From Arthrobacter sp. SLBN-112 (GTDB lineage: Bacteria > Actinomycetota > Actinomycetes > Actinomycetales > Micrococcaceae): DNA of 64,000 bases. The notes under the pieces were generated by a model. That model worked only from the letters and a program-made list of their open reading frames with translations, did no database searches and was not told the origin of the DNA. Made by a program: the position numbers and the translations under genes. The stretch is taken from contig NZ_VFMU01000001.1 of assembly GCF_006715225.1 (NCBI RefSeq), positions 2,914,001 to 2,978,000 on the forward strand, written 5' to 3'. Positions 26,615 to 35,182 of the stretch are shown here, piece after piece (position 1 is the first letter of the stretch; the number at the start of each line of letters is the position of its first letter).

Positions 26615-26685
26615 AGGTGGGTACGGGATTCGAACCCGTGTATACGGCTTTGCAGGCCGCTGCCTCGCCTCTCGGCCAACCCACC
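26615..26685 (-). tRNA. tRNA-Cys (GCA)
   Basis: The 71-nt cloverleaf has acceptor GGTGGGT/ACCCACC, anticodon GCA in loop CTGCAAA and discriminator U as usual for Cys. Confidence 0.97.
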
Positions 26686-26732
26686 GTGTTAGCGTCAATT
26701 CCGAAGAATGTTTGCTGTGACAGTGTCCTGCG

Positions 26733-26805
<73 letters not shown>

Positions 26806-26866
26806 ATTTTGGAGGGTTGATTCCTTGCCGTTTCCGGCATTTCCTCGCGTTCCAACGAGTAAAAAC

Positions 26867-26894
26867 AATATAGGAGGTTCGGGGATTCTCCAAA
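26867..26894 (-). promoter_or_regulatory. Promoter for minus-strand tRNA cluster
   Basis: On the minus strand TTTGGA (-35) and TATATT (-10) are 16 bp apart, in a locally AT-rich patch upstream of the five-tRNA run. It is a good housekeeping-sigma match for such a GC-rich genome. Confidence 0.65.
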
Positions 26895-26930
26895 TCGCTC
26901 CGGTCCGGCCCTGCACTATGACCTCCCGAT

Positions 26931-26964
26931 CCCTGTAACTGCGCGGATTTTTAGAGTTACAGGG
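26931..26964. promoter_or_regulatory. 10-bp inverted repeat in tRNA intergenic gap
   Basis: CCCTGTAACT and AGTTACAGGG are perfect arms separated by 14 nt (including five T's). It lies in the 328-bp gene-free stretch 26806-27133, which otherwise holds only the two divergent tRNA promoters. It may be an operator or a mobile repeat scar. Confidence 0.45.
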
Positions 26965-27093
26965 GTGTAATTCCCGACGGCGGCAGTGAGGGCTGGTGCG
27001 CCATGCTGCGTTCCGCCGGGCTGCTTTCAGTCATTGGCGGCCAGGTAGGGGGTGCGGCTTTGGGGCCGCTTCATGAGGTGCCCCGTTCGATTT

Positions 27094-27121
27094 TTGAAAT
27101 AGGGCAAAGGTGGGCTAGCAT
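27094..27121 (+). promoter_or_regulatory. Promoter for tRNA-Val(CAC)
   Basis: TTGAAA (-35) and TAGCAT (-10) are separated by 16 bp, with the -10 ending 12 nt before the tRNA start. Confidence 0.65.
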
Positions 27122-27133
27122 TCAAATGCATCG

Positions 27134-27205
27134 GGGCGATTGGCGCAGTGGTAGCGCGCTTCGTTCACACCGAAGAGGTCACTGGTTCGAACCCAGTATC
27201 GCCCA
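27134..27205 (+). tRNA. tRNA-Val (CAC)
   Basis: The 72-nt cloverleaf has acceptor GGGCGAT/ATCGCCC, anticodon CAC in loop TTCACAC and T-arm CTGGTTCGAACCCAG. It is a single-gene unit with its own promoter and terminator. Confidence 0.97.
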
Positions 27206-27210
27206 CCGCA

Positions 27211-27254
27211 GAGGCCCGTTTCCGCTCACCAGCAGCGGAGACGGGCCTCTTTTG
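27211..27254 (+). terminator. Rho-independent terminator of tRNA-Val(CAC)
   Basis: A 16-nt stem (GAGGCCCGTTTCCGCT with AGCGGAGACGGGCCTC, one mismatch) and a 7-nt loop are followed by TTTT. It lies 6 nt after the tRNA. Confidence 0.88.
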
Positions 27255-27310
27255 CGTGCAGCTCCTGCCTCCCGGAGCTTTTGTCGGCCCCCTGTGAAAG
27301 AGTCTTTTGT

Positions 27311-28171
27311 ATGACTGATCCGCTTCTCGCCCACGCCACCGAATACGGCCGGATGTATGCACGGTCAACGTCTGAGCAGTTTTCGGTACCTTCCATCACC
27401 ACGGTGATCAGCCAGCAGCCGCACGGCCTGGATGGCTGGTTCGGTTACATGGGTGCCAGCAGCCTGGCCAATGATCCGCTGCTCTCGGACTGCCTGGGCA
27501 GTCCCGCCAAAATCAAGCAGGCCATCAACCGTGCCGCCAAGGCGGCCGAAACCTACCGGGACGATGCCGCCAGGCGCGGGGACCGCGTCCACAATTACTG
27601 CGAGCAGGTGGCGCTCCGGGCGCTCGGGCGCCCCCACGGCATGAAGGAAGCCCGCGAGGCCTTGGCTGCCAACGGGGAAGAGGCCTTCGCCGTCCGCTTC
27701 GACGAGTGGTGGGAACTCTTCAAGGTGGAGCCCATCGCCCCTGAAATCACTGTCTGGAACAACACGGTGGGCTACGCGGGCACCCTTGACCTTGTAGCGC
27801 GGATCAACGGACGCATTTGCCTGATCGACTACAAGACCAAGGGCACAACGCGGGACGGCCTGGTCAAACCACTGGATGACAAAGTGGTGATGCAGTTGGT
27901 GGCCGGCATGAAGGCGGAGGAAAGCCTGGTGGATGCGGAAGCTGGAACCTGGGAGCCCTGGAAATACGGCGAAAACCCGGTCCTGCTGGCCGTTGCCATT
28001 GGCGAGACCGAGGTCCGTCCTGTCCGTGCCAACCCCGAGGTCCTCAAGCACCACTGGTGGAAGTTCTGCGCCCTGCGCCGGGTCTGGGAATTGTCCGCGG
28101 ACACCATCAGTGCCGGCACCGCGCTGCTGCCCATCGCACCCCCGCCGCTGGCACAGGCCCGCACCGCCTAA
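27311..28171 (+). CDS. PD-(D/E)XK nuclease-fold protein (RecB/Cas4-like)
   Basis: A 286-aa protein with a RecB-type nuclease core: GTLDLVARING (metal-binding Asp), CLIDYKTKG (D-x-K) and a following KVVMQLVAGMKA helix resembling motif IV Q-x3. The N-terminal VPSITTVISQQPHGLDGW and HNYCEQVALRA (possible motif I His) resemble phage-type exonucleases. ATG 27311 begins the recognisable family-like sequence. It stands alone between tRNA-Val and def, with no helicase or Cas genes. A single-strand or flap nuclease role is inference. Confidence 0.75.
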   Translation: MTDPLLAHATEYGRMYARSTSEQFSVPSITTVISQQPHGLDGWFGYMGASSLANDPLLSDCLGSPAKIKQAINRAAKAAETYRDDAARRGDRVHNYCEQVALRALGRPHGMKEAREALAANGEEAFAVRFDEWWELFKVEPIAPEITVWNNTVGYAGTLDLVARINGRICLIDYKTKGTTRDGLVKPLDDKVVMQLVAGMKAEESLVDAEAGTWEPWKYGENPVLLAVAIGETEVRPVRANPEVLKHHWWKFCALRRVWELSADTISAGTALLPIAPPPLAQARTA

Positions 28172-28248
28172 GCGGCAGGAGGACCTCGAGAGACTGCACC
28201 TAAACTGGATAGGTTCCCTTTGCCGCCAACCGTGAGGACAAACAGCGC

Positions 28249-28851
28249 ATGGCTATTCTGAATATCCGCATCATCGGTGATCCTGTGCTGCGCACAGTTG
28301 CCGATCCCGTGACGGAATTCGGACCGGAGCTTGCCAAACTGGTGGCCGACATGACCGAAACCATGGAGGACGTGGACGGCGCAGGGCTTGCCGCTCCGCA
28401 GGTGGGCATCAGCAAGCGCGTCTTCACGTACCGGATCGACGGGGTAGAAGGGCACATCATCAACCCCGTCCTGGAGAACAGTGAGGACTACCAGCCGGAC
28501 CACGTGGAGGGCTGCCTGTCCATTCCTGGCCTCGGCTTCCCCGTCCGCCGTTTCCGCGCCACCCGGGTCACCGGTGTGGACATGCACGGAAATCCGGTGT
28601 CCGTCGATGGGGAGGGGATGCTGGCACGCTGCTTCCAGCATGAAAATGACCACCTGGACGGCATTCTCTACACCGACCGCCTTGAGGGCGAAGACCGGAA
28701 GGCTGCATTGCGGTCCATCCGCAACGCCAATTACGACGCCGTCACGGGGCGCACCACCGCCAAGCGCGCCAAGAGTGTCGGGTCAAGTTTCGGCGGGGCC
28801 AGCTTCGGCGGAACCAGTACCCCCGGCTCCAGCTTTGGCACAGCAGGGTGA
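28249..28851 (+). CDS. def: Peptide deformylase
   Basis: Metalloenzyme removing the N-formyl group from nascent proteins, 200 aa. All three motifs are present: GAGLAAPQVG, EGCLSIP (metal Cys) and QHENDHLDG (HExxH-type metal site). The C-terminal 40 residues are a Ser/Gly-rich tail (SSFGGASFGG) beyond the usual domain. It overlaps fmt by 4 nt (GTGA), a classical def-fmt pair. Confidence 0.95.
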   Translation: MAILNIRIIGDPVLRTVADPVTEFGPELAKLVADMTETMEDVDGAGLAAPQVGISKRVFTYRIDGVEGHIINPVLENSEDYQPDHVEGCLSIPGLGFPVRRFRATRVTGVDMHGNPVSVDGEGMLARCFQHENDHLDGILYTDRLEGEDRKAALRSIRNANYDAVTGRTTAKRAKSVGSSFGGASFGGTSTPGSSFGTAG

Positions 28852-29768
28852 GGGTCCTCTTCGCGGGGACCCCCGCCGTCGCTGTGCCGTCCCTGGACGC
28901 CCTCGTCAAAGCCGGCTTCAACGTTGTGGCGGTCCTGACCCGTCCCGATGCGCCGGTAGGCCGCAAACGCGTGCTGACGCCCTCGCCGGTGGCACAACGC
29001 GCCGCGGAACTGGGCATTGATGTTATCCGCGCCGCGCGCGTCGACCCCGAGGCCATTGCCGCTGTCTCCGCAGCGCAGCCGGACGTCGCGGCAATCGTTG
29101 CCTATGGCGGACTGGTCCCCCCTGCAGCTCTGCGCATACCGCGGCACGGCTGGGTCAACCTGCATTTCTCCCTGCTGCCCGCCTGGCGTGGCGCGGCGCC
29201 GGTCCAGCGGTCGGTCATGGCAGGCGACGATATCACTGGTGCCGTTACCTTCCAGCTGGAGGAAGGACTGGACACCGGCCCCGTTTTTGGCACGCTGACC
29301 GAGGCCGTCAGGCCGCAGGACACTGCCGGAGACCTGCTTGAGCGGCTGTCCCGCAGCGGTGCGGTCCTGCTGGCGCAGACCCTGTCCGCGATCGAGGCGG
29401 GAAAAGCGTCGCCGCAGCCGCAGGCCGGCGACGTCTCGCTGGCACCCAAACTGACCCTGGAGGATGGACACATCAACTGGTCCCATCCTGCCCTTGCCAT
29501 CAACCGGCAGGCACGGGGAGTCACCCCTGAGCCCGGCGCCTGGACCCTGCTGGACGGGCAGCGGGTCAAGCTCGAGCCTGTGCGGCTCCGGCCTGATATC
29601 GCAGGACTTGCCGCCGGCTCAGTGGCCTTGCAGGGGAAAACCGTGGTGGTGGGAACAGGCTCGCACGCCGTGGAACTTACCCGGGTCCAGCCCGCAGGGA
29701 AAAAGATGATGGCTGCAGCCGATTGGGCGCGCGGCATGGCTTCACTGGAGGGTGTGGTGTTCGAATGA
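28848..29768 (+). CDS. fmt: Methionyl-tRNA formyltransferase
   Basis: Formylates initiator Met-tRNA using 10-formyl-THF, 306 aa. It starts at GTG 28848 inside the def stop. The N-terminal VLFAGTPAVAVPSLDAL and the catalytic NLHFSLLPAWRGAAPVQ (Asn-His-Ser/Leu-Leu-Pro) segments are diagnostic, and GAVTFQLEEGLDTGPV follows. Its stop overlaps the next ATG by 4 nt. Confidence 0.95.
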   Translation: MRVLFAGTPAVAVPSLDALVKAGFNVVAVLTRPDAPVGRKRVLTPSPVAQRAAELGIDVIRAARVDPEAIAAVSAAQPDVAAIVAYGGLVPPAALRIPRHGWVNLHFSLLPAWRGAAPVQRSVMAGDDITGAVTFQLEEGLDTGPVFGTLTEAVRPQDTAGDLLERLSRSGAVLLAQTLSAIEAGKASPQPQAGDVSLAPKLTLEDGHINWSHPALAINRQARGVTPEPGAWTLLDGQRVKLEPVRLRPDIAGLAAGSVALQGKTVVVGTGSHAVELTRVQPAGKKMMAAADWARGMASLEGVVFE

Positions 29769-31483
29769 GCGGGTCCGGCGGCAATACAGGTGGACGGAAT
29801 ACCGGCCGGCCCAACACTGGCGGAGGGGGAAGCGCCGAAGGATACGGCCGCGGCGGGAAGAGCGGACAGGGCGGCAGCGGCGCGCCCGCCGGCAGCGGCC
29901 GCGGCAACGGCGGACCCCGGGACGCCAGCAGGAGGGACGCCAAAGGCCGGGAACGCAACCGCGGACCGCAGCGGGGCTTTACCGAACAGGCGCCGTCGCA
30001 GCGGACCAGGCGCGCTGATCCCGCCCGTCTGGTGGCCTTCGAAGTGCTGCGCGCTGTGGCGGAGGAGGATGCCTACGCCAACCTGGTGCTGCCCGCGCGG
30101 ATCCGGCATCACCACCTGGACAAACGGGACGCCGGGTTCGCCACGGAACTGAGCTACGGCGCCCTGCGCGGCCAGGGTACCTACGACGCCATCCTGGCAC
30201 GGTGCGTGGACCGGCCCCTGGCCAAGCTTGACCCGGCCGTCCTCGACGCCCTCCGCATCGGTGCCCACCAACTGCTGGCCATGCGGGTCCCGGCGCACGC
30301 CGCACTGGACCAGACGGTAGGACTGGCCCGTGCCGTCATCGGAGCCGGCCCCTCGGCACTGATTAATGCCGTCCTCCGCAAGGTTTCCGCCCACTCCCTT
30401 GAGGAATGGCTGGACCTGCTGGTGGAGGGCGAAACCGACGAGACGAAGATTGCCTCGCTCCGGTACGCGCACCCCGAGTGGATTGTCCGGGCCATGCGCC
30501 AGTCACTGGTGGCCCACGGCCGGCCCGCAGTCGAAATCAACGACCTGCTGGAGGCGGACAACGCTGCCCCGGTGGTTAACCTCGTGGCCCTGCCGGGGCT
30601 GGGCAGCCTGGACGAAGCACTGGACAACGGTGCCACGCCCGGCGAACTGGTGGAAGGCTCCGCGCTGTCCAGCGGCGGGGACCTGGGACGCCTGGCGTCG
30701 GTGCGTGCCGGTAGCCTCAGGGTCCAGGACGTTGGTTCACAGCTGGTGGCCAGGGCCCTGGCCGCGGTGGACCTTCCCAAACCGGACCTCAGCCGGGCAG
30801 GCGACGGTGCCGGCCGCAGTCCCGGCGCCGAAAGTGCCGCCGATGCAGGGGCGGGAGCCGGTGCCGATAATGATGCCGGCGCCGGTGAAGCGTGGCTCGA
30901 TCTTTGCGCCGGCCCCGGGGGAAAAGCGGCCCTCCTAGGTGCGCTGGCCCACCAGCGGGGCGCCACGCTCCTGGCCAATGAGCCCGCCCCGCACCGCGCA
31001 AAACTGGTCAGCCAGGCGCTGTCGGCCGTACCGCAGGGCAGTTGGCAGGTCCGGACCGGCGACGGCCGGGATGTGGGTGCGGAACAGCCGGAACGATATT
31101 CCCGCGTCCTGGTGGATGTCCCCTGCACTGGCCTGGGAGCTCTTCGGCGCAGGCCCGAGTCCCGGTGGCGGCGCTCGCCCAAGGACATCGCAGACCTGGG
31201 CCCGCTGCAGCGCGAACTGCTGAACTCCGCCCTGGCCGCGGTCCGTCCCGGGGGAGTGGTGGCCTATGTAACCTGTTCACCGCACCCGGCAGAAACCACG
31301 GCTGTCGTGGCCGACGTCCTCCGGAAACGCACCGACCTGGAACTCCTGGACGCGGGCGCCGCCCTGGATGCAGTCAGCCTCACCGGAAACCTGGGCGCCG
31401 GCCATGAACTGACCGCCCAGCTCTGGCCCCACATCCACCACACCGACGCCATGTTCCTGGCCCTGATCCACAAGAAAGCCTGA
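29765..31483 (+). CDS. rsmB: RsmB-family rRNA cytosine-C5 methyltransferase
   Basis: NusB-like RNA-binding domain (about residues 90-215) followed by a SAM methyltransferase, 572 aa, modifying 16S rRNA. LDLCAGPGGKAALLGAL is the SAM motif, VDVPCTGLGALRRRPE motif IV, and YVTCSPHPAET carries the catalytic TC. The first 80 residues are extremely Gly/Arg/Asn-rich, like a disordered RNA-binding tail. A second Ala/Gly/Asp-rich insert of about 30 residues lies immediately before the SAM motif. It is coupled to fmt by ATGA. Confidence 0.92.
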   Translation: MSGSGGNTGGRNTGRPNTGGGGSAEGYGRGGKSGQGGSGAPAGSGRGNGGPRDASRRDAKGRERNRGPQRGFTEQAPSQRTRRADPARLVAFEVLRAVAEEDAYANLVLPARIRHHHLDKRDAGFATELSYGALRGQGTYDAILARCVDRPLAKLDPAVLDALRIGAHQLLAMRVPAHAALDQTVGLARAVIGAGPSALINAVLRKVSAHSLEEWLDLLVEGETDETKIASLRYAHPEWIVRAMRQSLVAHGRPAVEINDLLEADNAAPVVNLVALPGLGSLDEALDNGATPGELVEGSALSSGGDLGRLASVRAGSLRVQDVGSQLVARALAAVDLPKPDLSRAGDGAGRSPGAESAADAGAGAGADNDAGAGEAWLDLCAGPGGKAALLGALAHQRGATLLANEPAPHRAKLVSQALSAVPQGSWQVRTGDGRDVGAEQPERYSRVLVDVPCTGLGALRRRPESRWRRSPKDIADLGPLQRELLNSALAAVRPGGVVAYVTCSPHPAETTAVVADVLRKRTDLELLDAGAALDAVSLTGNLGAGHELTAQLWPHIHHTDAMFLALIHKKA

Positions 31484-31591
31484 CAGGGAAGAATCCCCGA
31501 CTCATTAACCTGGGCTCCCGGTCCGGCCTGTTCCAGGCTGCGGACCGGAAGTCTTCTACGACACCAAGCACCTTCAGCGAAAGGCACCCCT

Positions 31592-32269
31592 GTGACGCAA
31601 TGCTGCATCAACCCGAGTATCCTCTCCGCCGACTTCGTCAACCTTGAGGCCGAACTGCAACGGATCAGCAACGCCGACGCCGTCCACGTGGACGTCATGG
31701 ACAACCATTTCGTCCCCAACCTGACCCTTGGGCTGCCCGTGGTGCAGCGGATCCAGGCGGTCAGCCCGGTTCCGCTGGACGCCCACCTGATGATCTCCGA
31801 CGCGGACCGGTGGGCGCCGGGTTTCGCCGACGCCGGCCTGGCCTCGGTCACGTTCCACGCAGAGGCCTCCATTGCCCCCATCAAGCTGGCACGGGAACTG
31901 CGCAGCAGGGGATCCAAAGCGGGGATGGCATTGCGCCCGGCCACCCCGGTGGAGCCGTACCTGGACATGCTGGCCGAGCTGGACATGCTGCTCATCATGA
32001 CGGTGGAACCGGGTTTCGGCGGCCAGGCATTCCTGGACGTCACGCTGCCCAAGATCCGGCGGGCCCGCGCAGCCGTGGAAGGCTCCGGACTGGGAGTGGC
32101 CATCCAGGTGGACGGCGGGATCACGGAAGACACCATCGCCCGCGCGGCTGAAGCCGGTGCCAACGTTTTTGTGGCCGGCTCCGCCGTCTACGGCGCCGAC
32201 GACCCCGCCGCAGCCATCGACCTGCTGCGGGACAAGGGCGGCCGGACATTACGCGGGGCGACGGAATAA
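31592..32269 (+). CDS. rpe: Ribulose-phosphate 3-epimerase
   Basis: TIM-barrel enzyme of the pentose phosphate pathway interconverting ribulose-5-P and xylulose-5-P, 225 aa. [40 protein letters not shown] and IQVDGGI are the catalytic/metal-binding blocks. It starts at GTG 31592. Placement just before the riboflavin operon is relevant because ribulose-5-P is the RibB substrate. Confidence 0.95.
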   Translation: MTQCCINPSILSADFVNLEAELQRISNADAVHVDVMDNHFVPNLTLGLPVVQRIQAVSPVPLDAHLMISDADRWAPGFADAGLASVTFHAEASIAPIKLARELRSRGSKAGMALRPATPVEPYLDMLAELDMLLIMTVEPGFGGQAFLDVTLPKIRRARAAVEGSGLGVAIQVDGGITEDTIARAAEAGANVFVAGSAVYGADDPAAAIDLLRDKGGRTLRGATE

Positions 32270-32310
32270 CGGGGAGCCCCTGCCGGTTGTGGCACAATAA
32301 CAACACACAT

Positions 32311-32454
32311 ACGTGCTCCGGGGTCGGTGTAAGTCCGAACCGGCGGTGACAGTCCGCGACCCGCGAGCCGGCATTCTCTGACGAGGATCCGGCAGACGGT
32401 TGAACCGGTGGAATTCCGGTACCGACAGTTAAAGTCTGGATGAGAGAAGCACGT
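32311..32454 (+). promoter_or_regulatory. FMN riboswitch (RFN element)
   Basis: Complete RFN aptamer upstream of the rib genes. The closing stem ACGTGCT/AGCACGT brackets GGGGTCGGTGTAAGTCCGAA, CCGGCGGTGACAGTCCGCGA, the variable arm, and the conserved CCGGTGGAATTCCGGTACCG ... GAGAGAAGCACG 3' half. FMN binding is expected to reduce rib expression. The downstream platform (32455-32625) contains a 14-nt palindrome and an inverted repeat around a leader start codon, arguing for translational control. Confidence 0.97.
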
Positions 32455-32507
32455 ACAGCTGTATCAGTGGGCCCGCGGGCCCGCAACGTTCTGCTGTCGT
32501 ACCCCCG

Positions 32508-32566
32508 GAGCCATCGCGGTTCGACAGGGAAGGAACGACACGCACATGAACCCCCAGCGATGGCTC
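32508..32566 (+). promoter_or_regulatory. Inverted repeat enclosing leader-ORF start, expression platform
   Basis: GAGCCATCGC at 32508-32517 is the exact reverse complement of GCGATGGCTC at 32557-32566. The 39-nt interval contains the AGGGAAGGA ribosome-binding sequence and ATG 32546. A palindrome GGGCCCGCGGGCCC lies just upstream at 32469-32482. Together they are likely parts of the riboswitch output structure. Confidence 0.5.
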
Positions 32567-32629
32567 TTAAACGCCGAAAATCCTGCCGCCTCCAAGGCAG
32601 CCACCCAACCCGCTCCGGCCGCCGCATGA
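32546..32629 (+). CDS. 27-aa leader peptide coupled to ribD
   Basis: A short ORF (begins MNPQRWLLNAENPAASK, ends in an Ala/Pro stretch) whose TGA overlaps the ribD ATG as ATGA. An AGGGAAGGA sequence ends 11 nt before its ATG, whereas ribD itself has no ribosome-binding site in CCGGCCGCCGC. The simplest reading is that ribosomes enter at the leader, under riboswitch control, and re-initiate on ribD. It is not a known family, and whether the peptide itself matters is unknown. Confidence 0.5.
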   Translation: MNPQRWLLNAENPAASKAATQPAPAAA

Positions 32630-33765
32630 CGGGCGCCGTGGAACTGACGCCCGCCGCCGGGGTGGTCACTGCCTTCAGCGCCGACGAAACCCGGGCCATG
32701 GAGCACGCCCTGCGGGCAGCCCTGCAGGGTCCGCGCGGCGCGAACCCGCTGGTGGGCGCCGTCGTCGTCGGTCCTGACGGACGCCACCTTGTCACCGGCT
32801 ACCACCGCGGCGCCGGCACGGCGCACGCCGAAGCCGACGCAATTGCCCAGGCAGCCGCCGTCGGCCTGGACCTCTCCGGATGCACCATGGTGGTCACCCT
32901 GGAACCCTGCAACCACGTGGGCCGCACCGGGCCGTGCACGGAAGCAATCATCGATGCCGGCATCACGGACGTCGTCTACGCCGTCGACGATCCCCATGAC
33001 CCCGCCGCCGGCGGCGCCGCAACGCTGCGAACGGCCGGCGTCCGGGTCCGCAGCGGCCTCGGTGCCGACGAATCCCTGGACATGAACCGCCAGTGGTTCG
33101 AGGCCGTCGCCGCCAAGCGCCCGTTCGTCACCCTCCACATCGCCCAGACCCTGGACGCCCGGATAGCTGCCGAGGACGGCACCAGCCAATGGATCTCCAG
33201 CCCCGAGTCGCTGGCAGACAACCACGGAATCCGCAGCCGCATCGACGCCATCCTGGTGGGCAGCCAGACCGTGCTGGTGGACAACCCGCGCCTGACCGCC
33301 CGGGAACCCTCCGGCGACCCCGCACCCAAACAGCCGGTACGGGCCGTCATGGGACTGCGCGGAATCCCGGACGGCGCCGCGATCCGTGGCGATGACGGCC
33401 TGGCCGTCCACCTTCCCACCCGGGACCCGCGCGAAGCGTTGACCATGCTGTATCAAGCCGGCATCCGGCACGTCATGGTGGAAGGCGGGTCAAGGATCCT
33501 CAGCGCCTTCCTCTCAGCGGGCCTGGTGGACGAACTCATCGTGTACCTGGCGCCCACCCTGCTGGGATCCGGCACCCCCGCCCTGAACGGGCTGGGCATT
33601 AGCAGCCTCCCGGACGCCCAGCAATGGGAATGGGACGAGGCCGACGGCGGCGCCGTCCGGACGCTCGGCCGGGACCTCAGGCTTCACCTCAGACCGCAAC
33701 GGAAAGTTGCATTCGACCACCCACCAACCCGCGGCAGCGCGGAGCAAGCCCAGGGAGGCTACTGA
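32626..33765 (+). CDS. ribD: Bifunctional deaminase/reductase RibD
   Basis: Second and third steps of riboflavin synthesis, 379 aa. The N-terminal deaminase zinc site is GTAHAEADAI ... LEPCNHVGRTGPC; the C-terminal NADPH reductase domain has PFVTLHIAQTLDARIA, WISSPESLADNHGIRSRIDAILVGSQTVLVDNPRL and VMVEGGSRIL. ATG 32626 was chosen as the last start before the conserved domain; it overlaps the leader peptide stop. ATG 32560 in the same frame would add a basic N-terminus unlike the family. Confidence 0.92.
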   Translation: MTGAVELTPAAGVVTAFSADETRAMEHALRAALQGPRGANPLVGAVVVGPDGRHLVTGYHRGAGTAHAEADAIAQAAAVGLDLSGCTMVVTLEPCNHVGRTGPCTEAIIDAGITDVVYAVDDPHDPAAGGAATLRTAGVRVRSGLGADESLDMNRQWFEAVAAKRPFVTLHIAQTLDARIAAEDGTSQWISSPESLADNHGIRSRIDAILVGSQTVLVDNPRLTAREPSGDPAPKQPVRAVMGLRGIPDGAAIRGDDGLAVHLPTRDPREALTMLYQAGIRHVMVEGGSRILSAFLSAGLVDELIVYLAPTLLGSGTPALNGLGISSLPDAQQWEWDEADGGAVRTLGRDLRLHLRPQRKVAFDHPPTRGSAEQAQGGY

Positions 33766-34427
33766 TGTTCACCGGAATTATTGCCGAGCAGGGGCAGGTG
33801 CTGTCCGTGGAGCGCGACGGGAACACCAGCGCCACCGTGCGGCTGCACGCCCCCGGCTCCACCGAGGGCCTGCCACTTGGCGGCTCCATTGCCGTGAACG
33901 GGGTCTGCCTCACGGCAACCGCCATTGACGGCAAGGAGTTCAGCGTTGACGTCATGGGGGAAACCCTGGTCCGGAGCACCATCGGCGAACTCGCTGCCGG
34001 GGATTCGGTCAACCTGGAACGCTGTGTTCCTGCAGGCGGGCGCCTGGACGGGCATGTCGTACAAGGACACGTGGACGGCGTCGGAGTCCTGCTGGAACGC
34101 GAACCCCTGGGCAACTGGGAGCGCCTGCGCTTTGGCGTCCCCGCCAACCTGGCCCGCTACATTGCCGAGAAAGGGTCCATCGCCATTGACGGTGTCTCCC
34201 TCACTGTGACGGCTGTCAGCCCGGCGCCGGAGCAGGAGCCCTGGTTCGAAGTGGGCCTGATCCCCACGACCCTGGCCGAAACGGGCCTGGGCACCAAAAC
34301 CGCCGGCAGCCGGGTGAACCTGGAGGTCGATGTCCTGGCCAAGTACACCGAACGGCTGCTTGCCTTCCGCGATGCCGGCGCAGCCGCGGGTACCGGTGGC
34401 ACCGCGGTTGCGGGAGGTGCGCTGTGA
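33765..34427 (+). CDS. ribE: Riboflavin synthase, alpha subunit
   Basis: Dismutates two 6,7-dimethyl-8-ribityllumazines to riboflavin, 220 aa. It has the expected internal duplication: [10 protein letters not shown] and [11 protein letters not shown] in the first barrel, [12 protein letters not shown] and [12 protein letters not shown] in the second. ATG 33765 shares one base with the ribD stop (TGATG). The C-terminal 18 residues are Ala/Gly-rich. It overlaps ribB by 4 nt. Confidence 0.95.
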   Translation: MFTGIIAEQGQVLSVERDGNTSATVRLHAPGSTEGLPLGGSIAVNGVCLTATAIDGKEFSVDVMGETLVRSTIGELAAGDSVNLERCVPAGGRLDGHVVQGHVDGVGVLLEREPLGNWERLRFGVPANLARYIAEKGSIAIDGVSLTVTAVSPAPEQEPWFEVGLIPTTLAETGLGTKTAGSRVNLEVDVLAKYTERLLAFRDAGAAAGTGGTAVAGGAL

Positions 34428-35182
34428 ACGCCGCAGTACACCTGGAATCCGCCGCTGCCGCGGCTGCCGTCAACACCGACGGTGCCTCCGGCGGCCAGGC
34501 GGCCGCGCCCGCTAAAGGACTGGACTCCATTGAGGATGCAGTGCGCGCCATGGCCGCAGGTCGGCCCGTGCTCGTGGTCGACAACGAGGACCGCGAAAAC
34601 GAAGGCGACATCATCTTCGCCGCCCAGCACGCCACGCCCGCCCTGATGGGCTGGACCATCCGGTACAGCTCCGGCGTCATTTGCGTGCCGCTGACCGGCG
34701 AACGCGCCGACGCCTTGGCACTGCCGCCCATGACGGCCGTCAACGAGGATGCCAAAGGCACGGCCTACACAGTGTCCTGCGACGCAGCGATCGGTGTTAG
34801 CACGGGAATCTCCGCCACGGACCGGGCCTTGACCGCCCGCATCCTGGCCGACCCGCAAGCCAGCCCGGCCTCTGTGACCCGCCCGGGGCATATTTTCCCG
34901 CTGCGTGCGGTTGACGGTGGTGTGCGGGAACGCCAGGGCCACACCGAGGCCGCCGTGGACCTGTGCCGCCTTGCGGGCCTGGAGCCGGTCGGGGTGATCG
35001 CGGAAGTGGTGTACGACGACGGTGAAATGATGCGGCTGGACGGCCTGCGTTCGTTCGCAGCGGAACATGGATGTCCCCTGATCTCCATTGAGGACCTGGT
35101 GGCGTATCTTGAAGCCGGGGCCGGGGGAACCCAGCGTGAGGATGTCCGGGTAACGCCGGGCGTACAGAAGGAGAAACGATGA
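34424..35182 (+). CDS. ribB: 3,4-dihydroxy-2-butanone-4-phosphate synthase
   Basis: Converts ribulose-5-P to the four-carbon unit of lumazine, 252 aa. [18 protein letters not shown] carries the acidic catalytic/Mg ligands, and [28 protein letters not shown] the second half of the site. It starts at GTG 34424 inside the ribE stop. In many actinobacteria this domain is fused to GTP cyclohydrolase II; here they are two genes overlapping by 4 nt. Confidence 0.94.
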   Translation: MNAAVHLESAAAAAAVNTDGASGGQAAAPAKGLDSIEDAVRAMAAGRPVLVVDNEDRENEGDIIFAAQHATPALMGWTIRYSSGVICVPLTGERADALALPPMTAVNEDAKGTAYTVSCDAAIGVSTGISATDRALTARILADPQASPASVTRPGHIFPLRAVDGGVRERQGHTEAAVDLCRLAGLEPVGVIAEVVYDDGEMMRLDGLRSFAAEHGCPLISIEDLVAYLEAGAGGTQREDVRVTPGVQKEKR

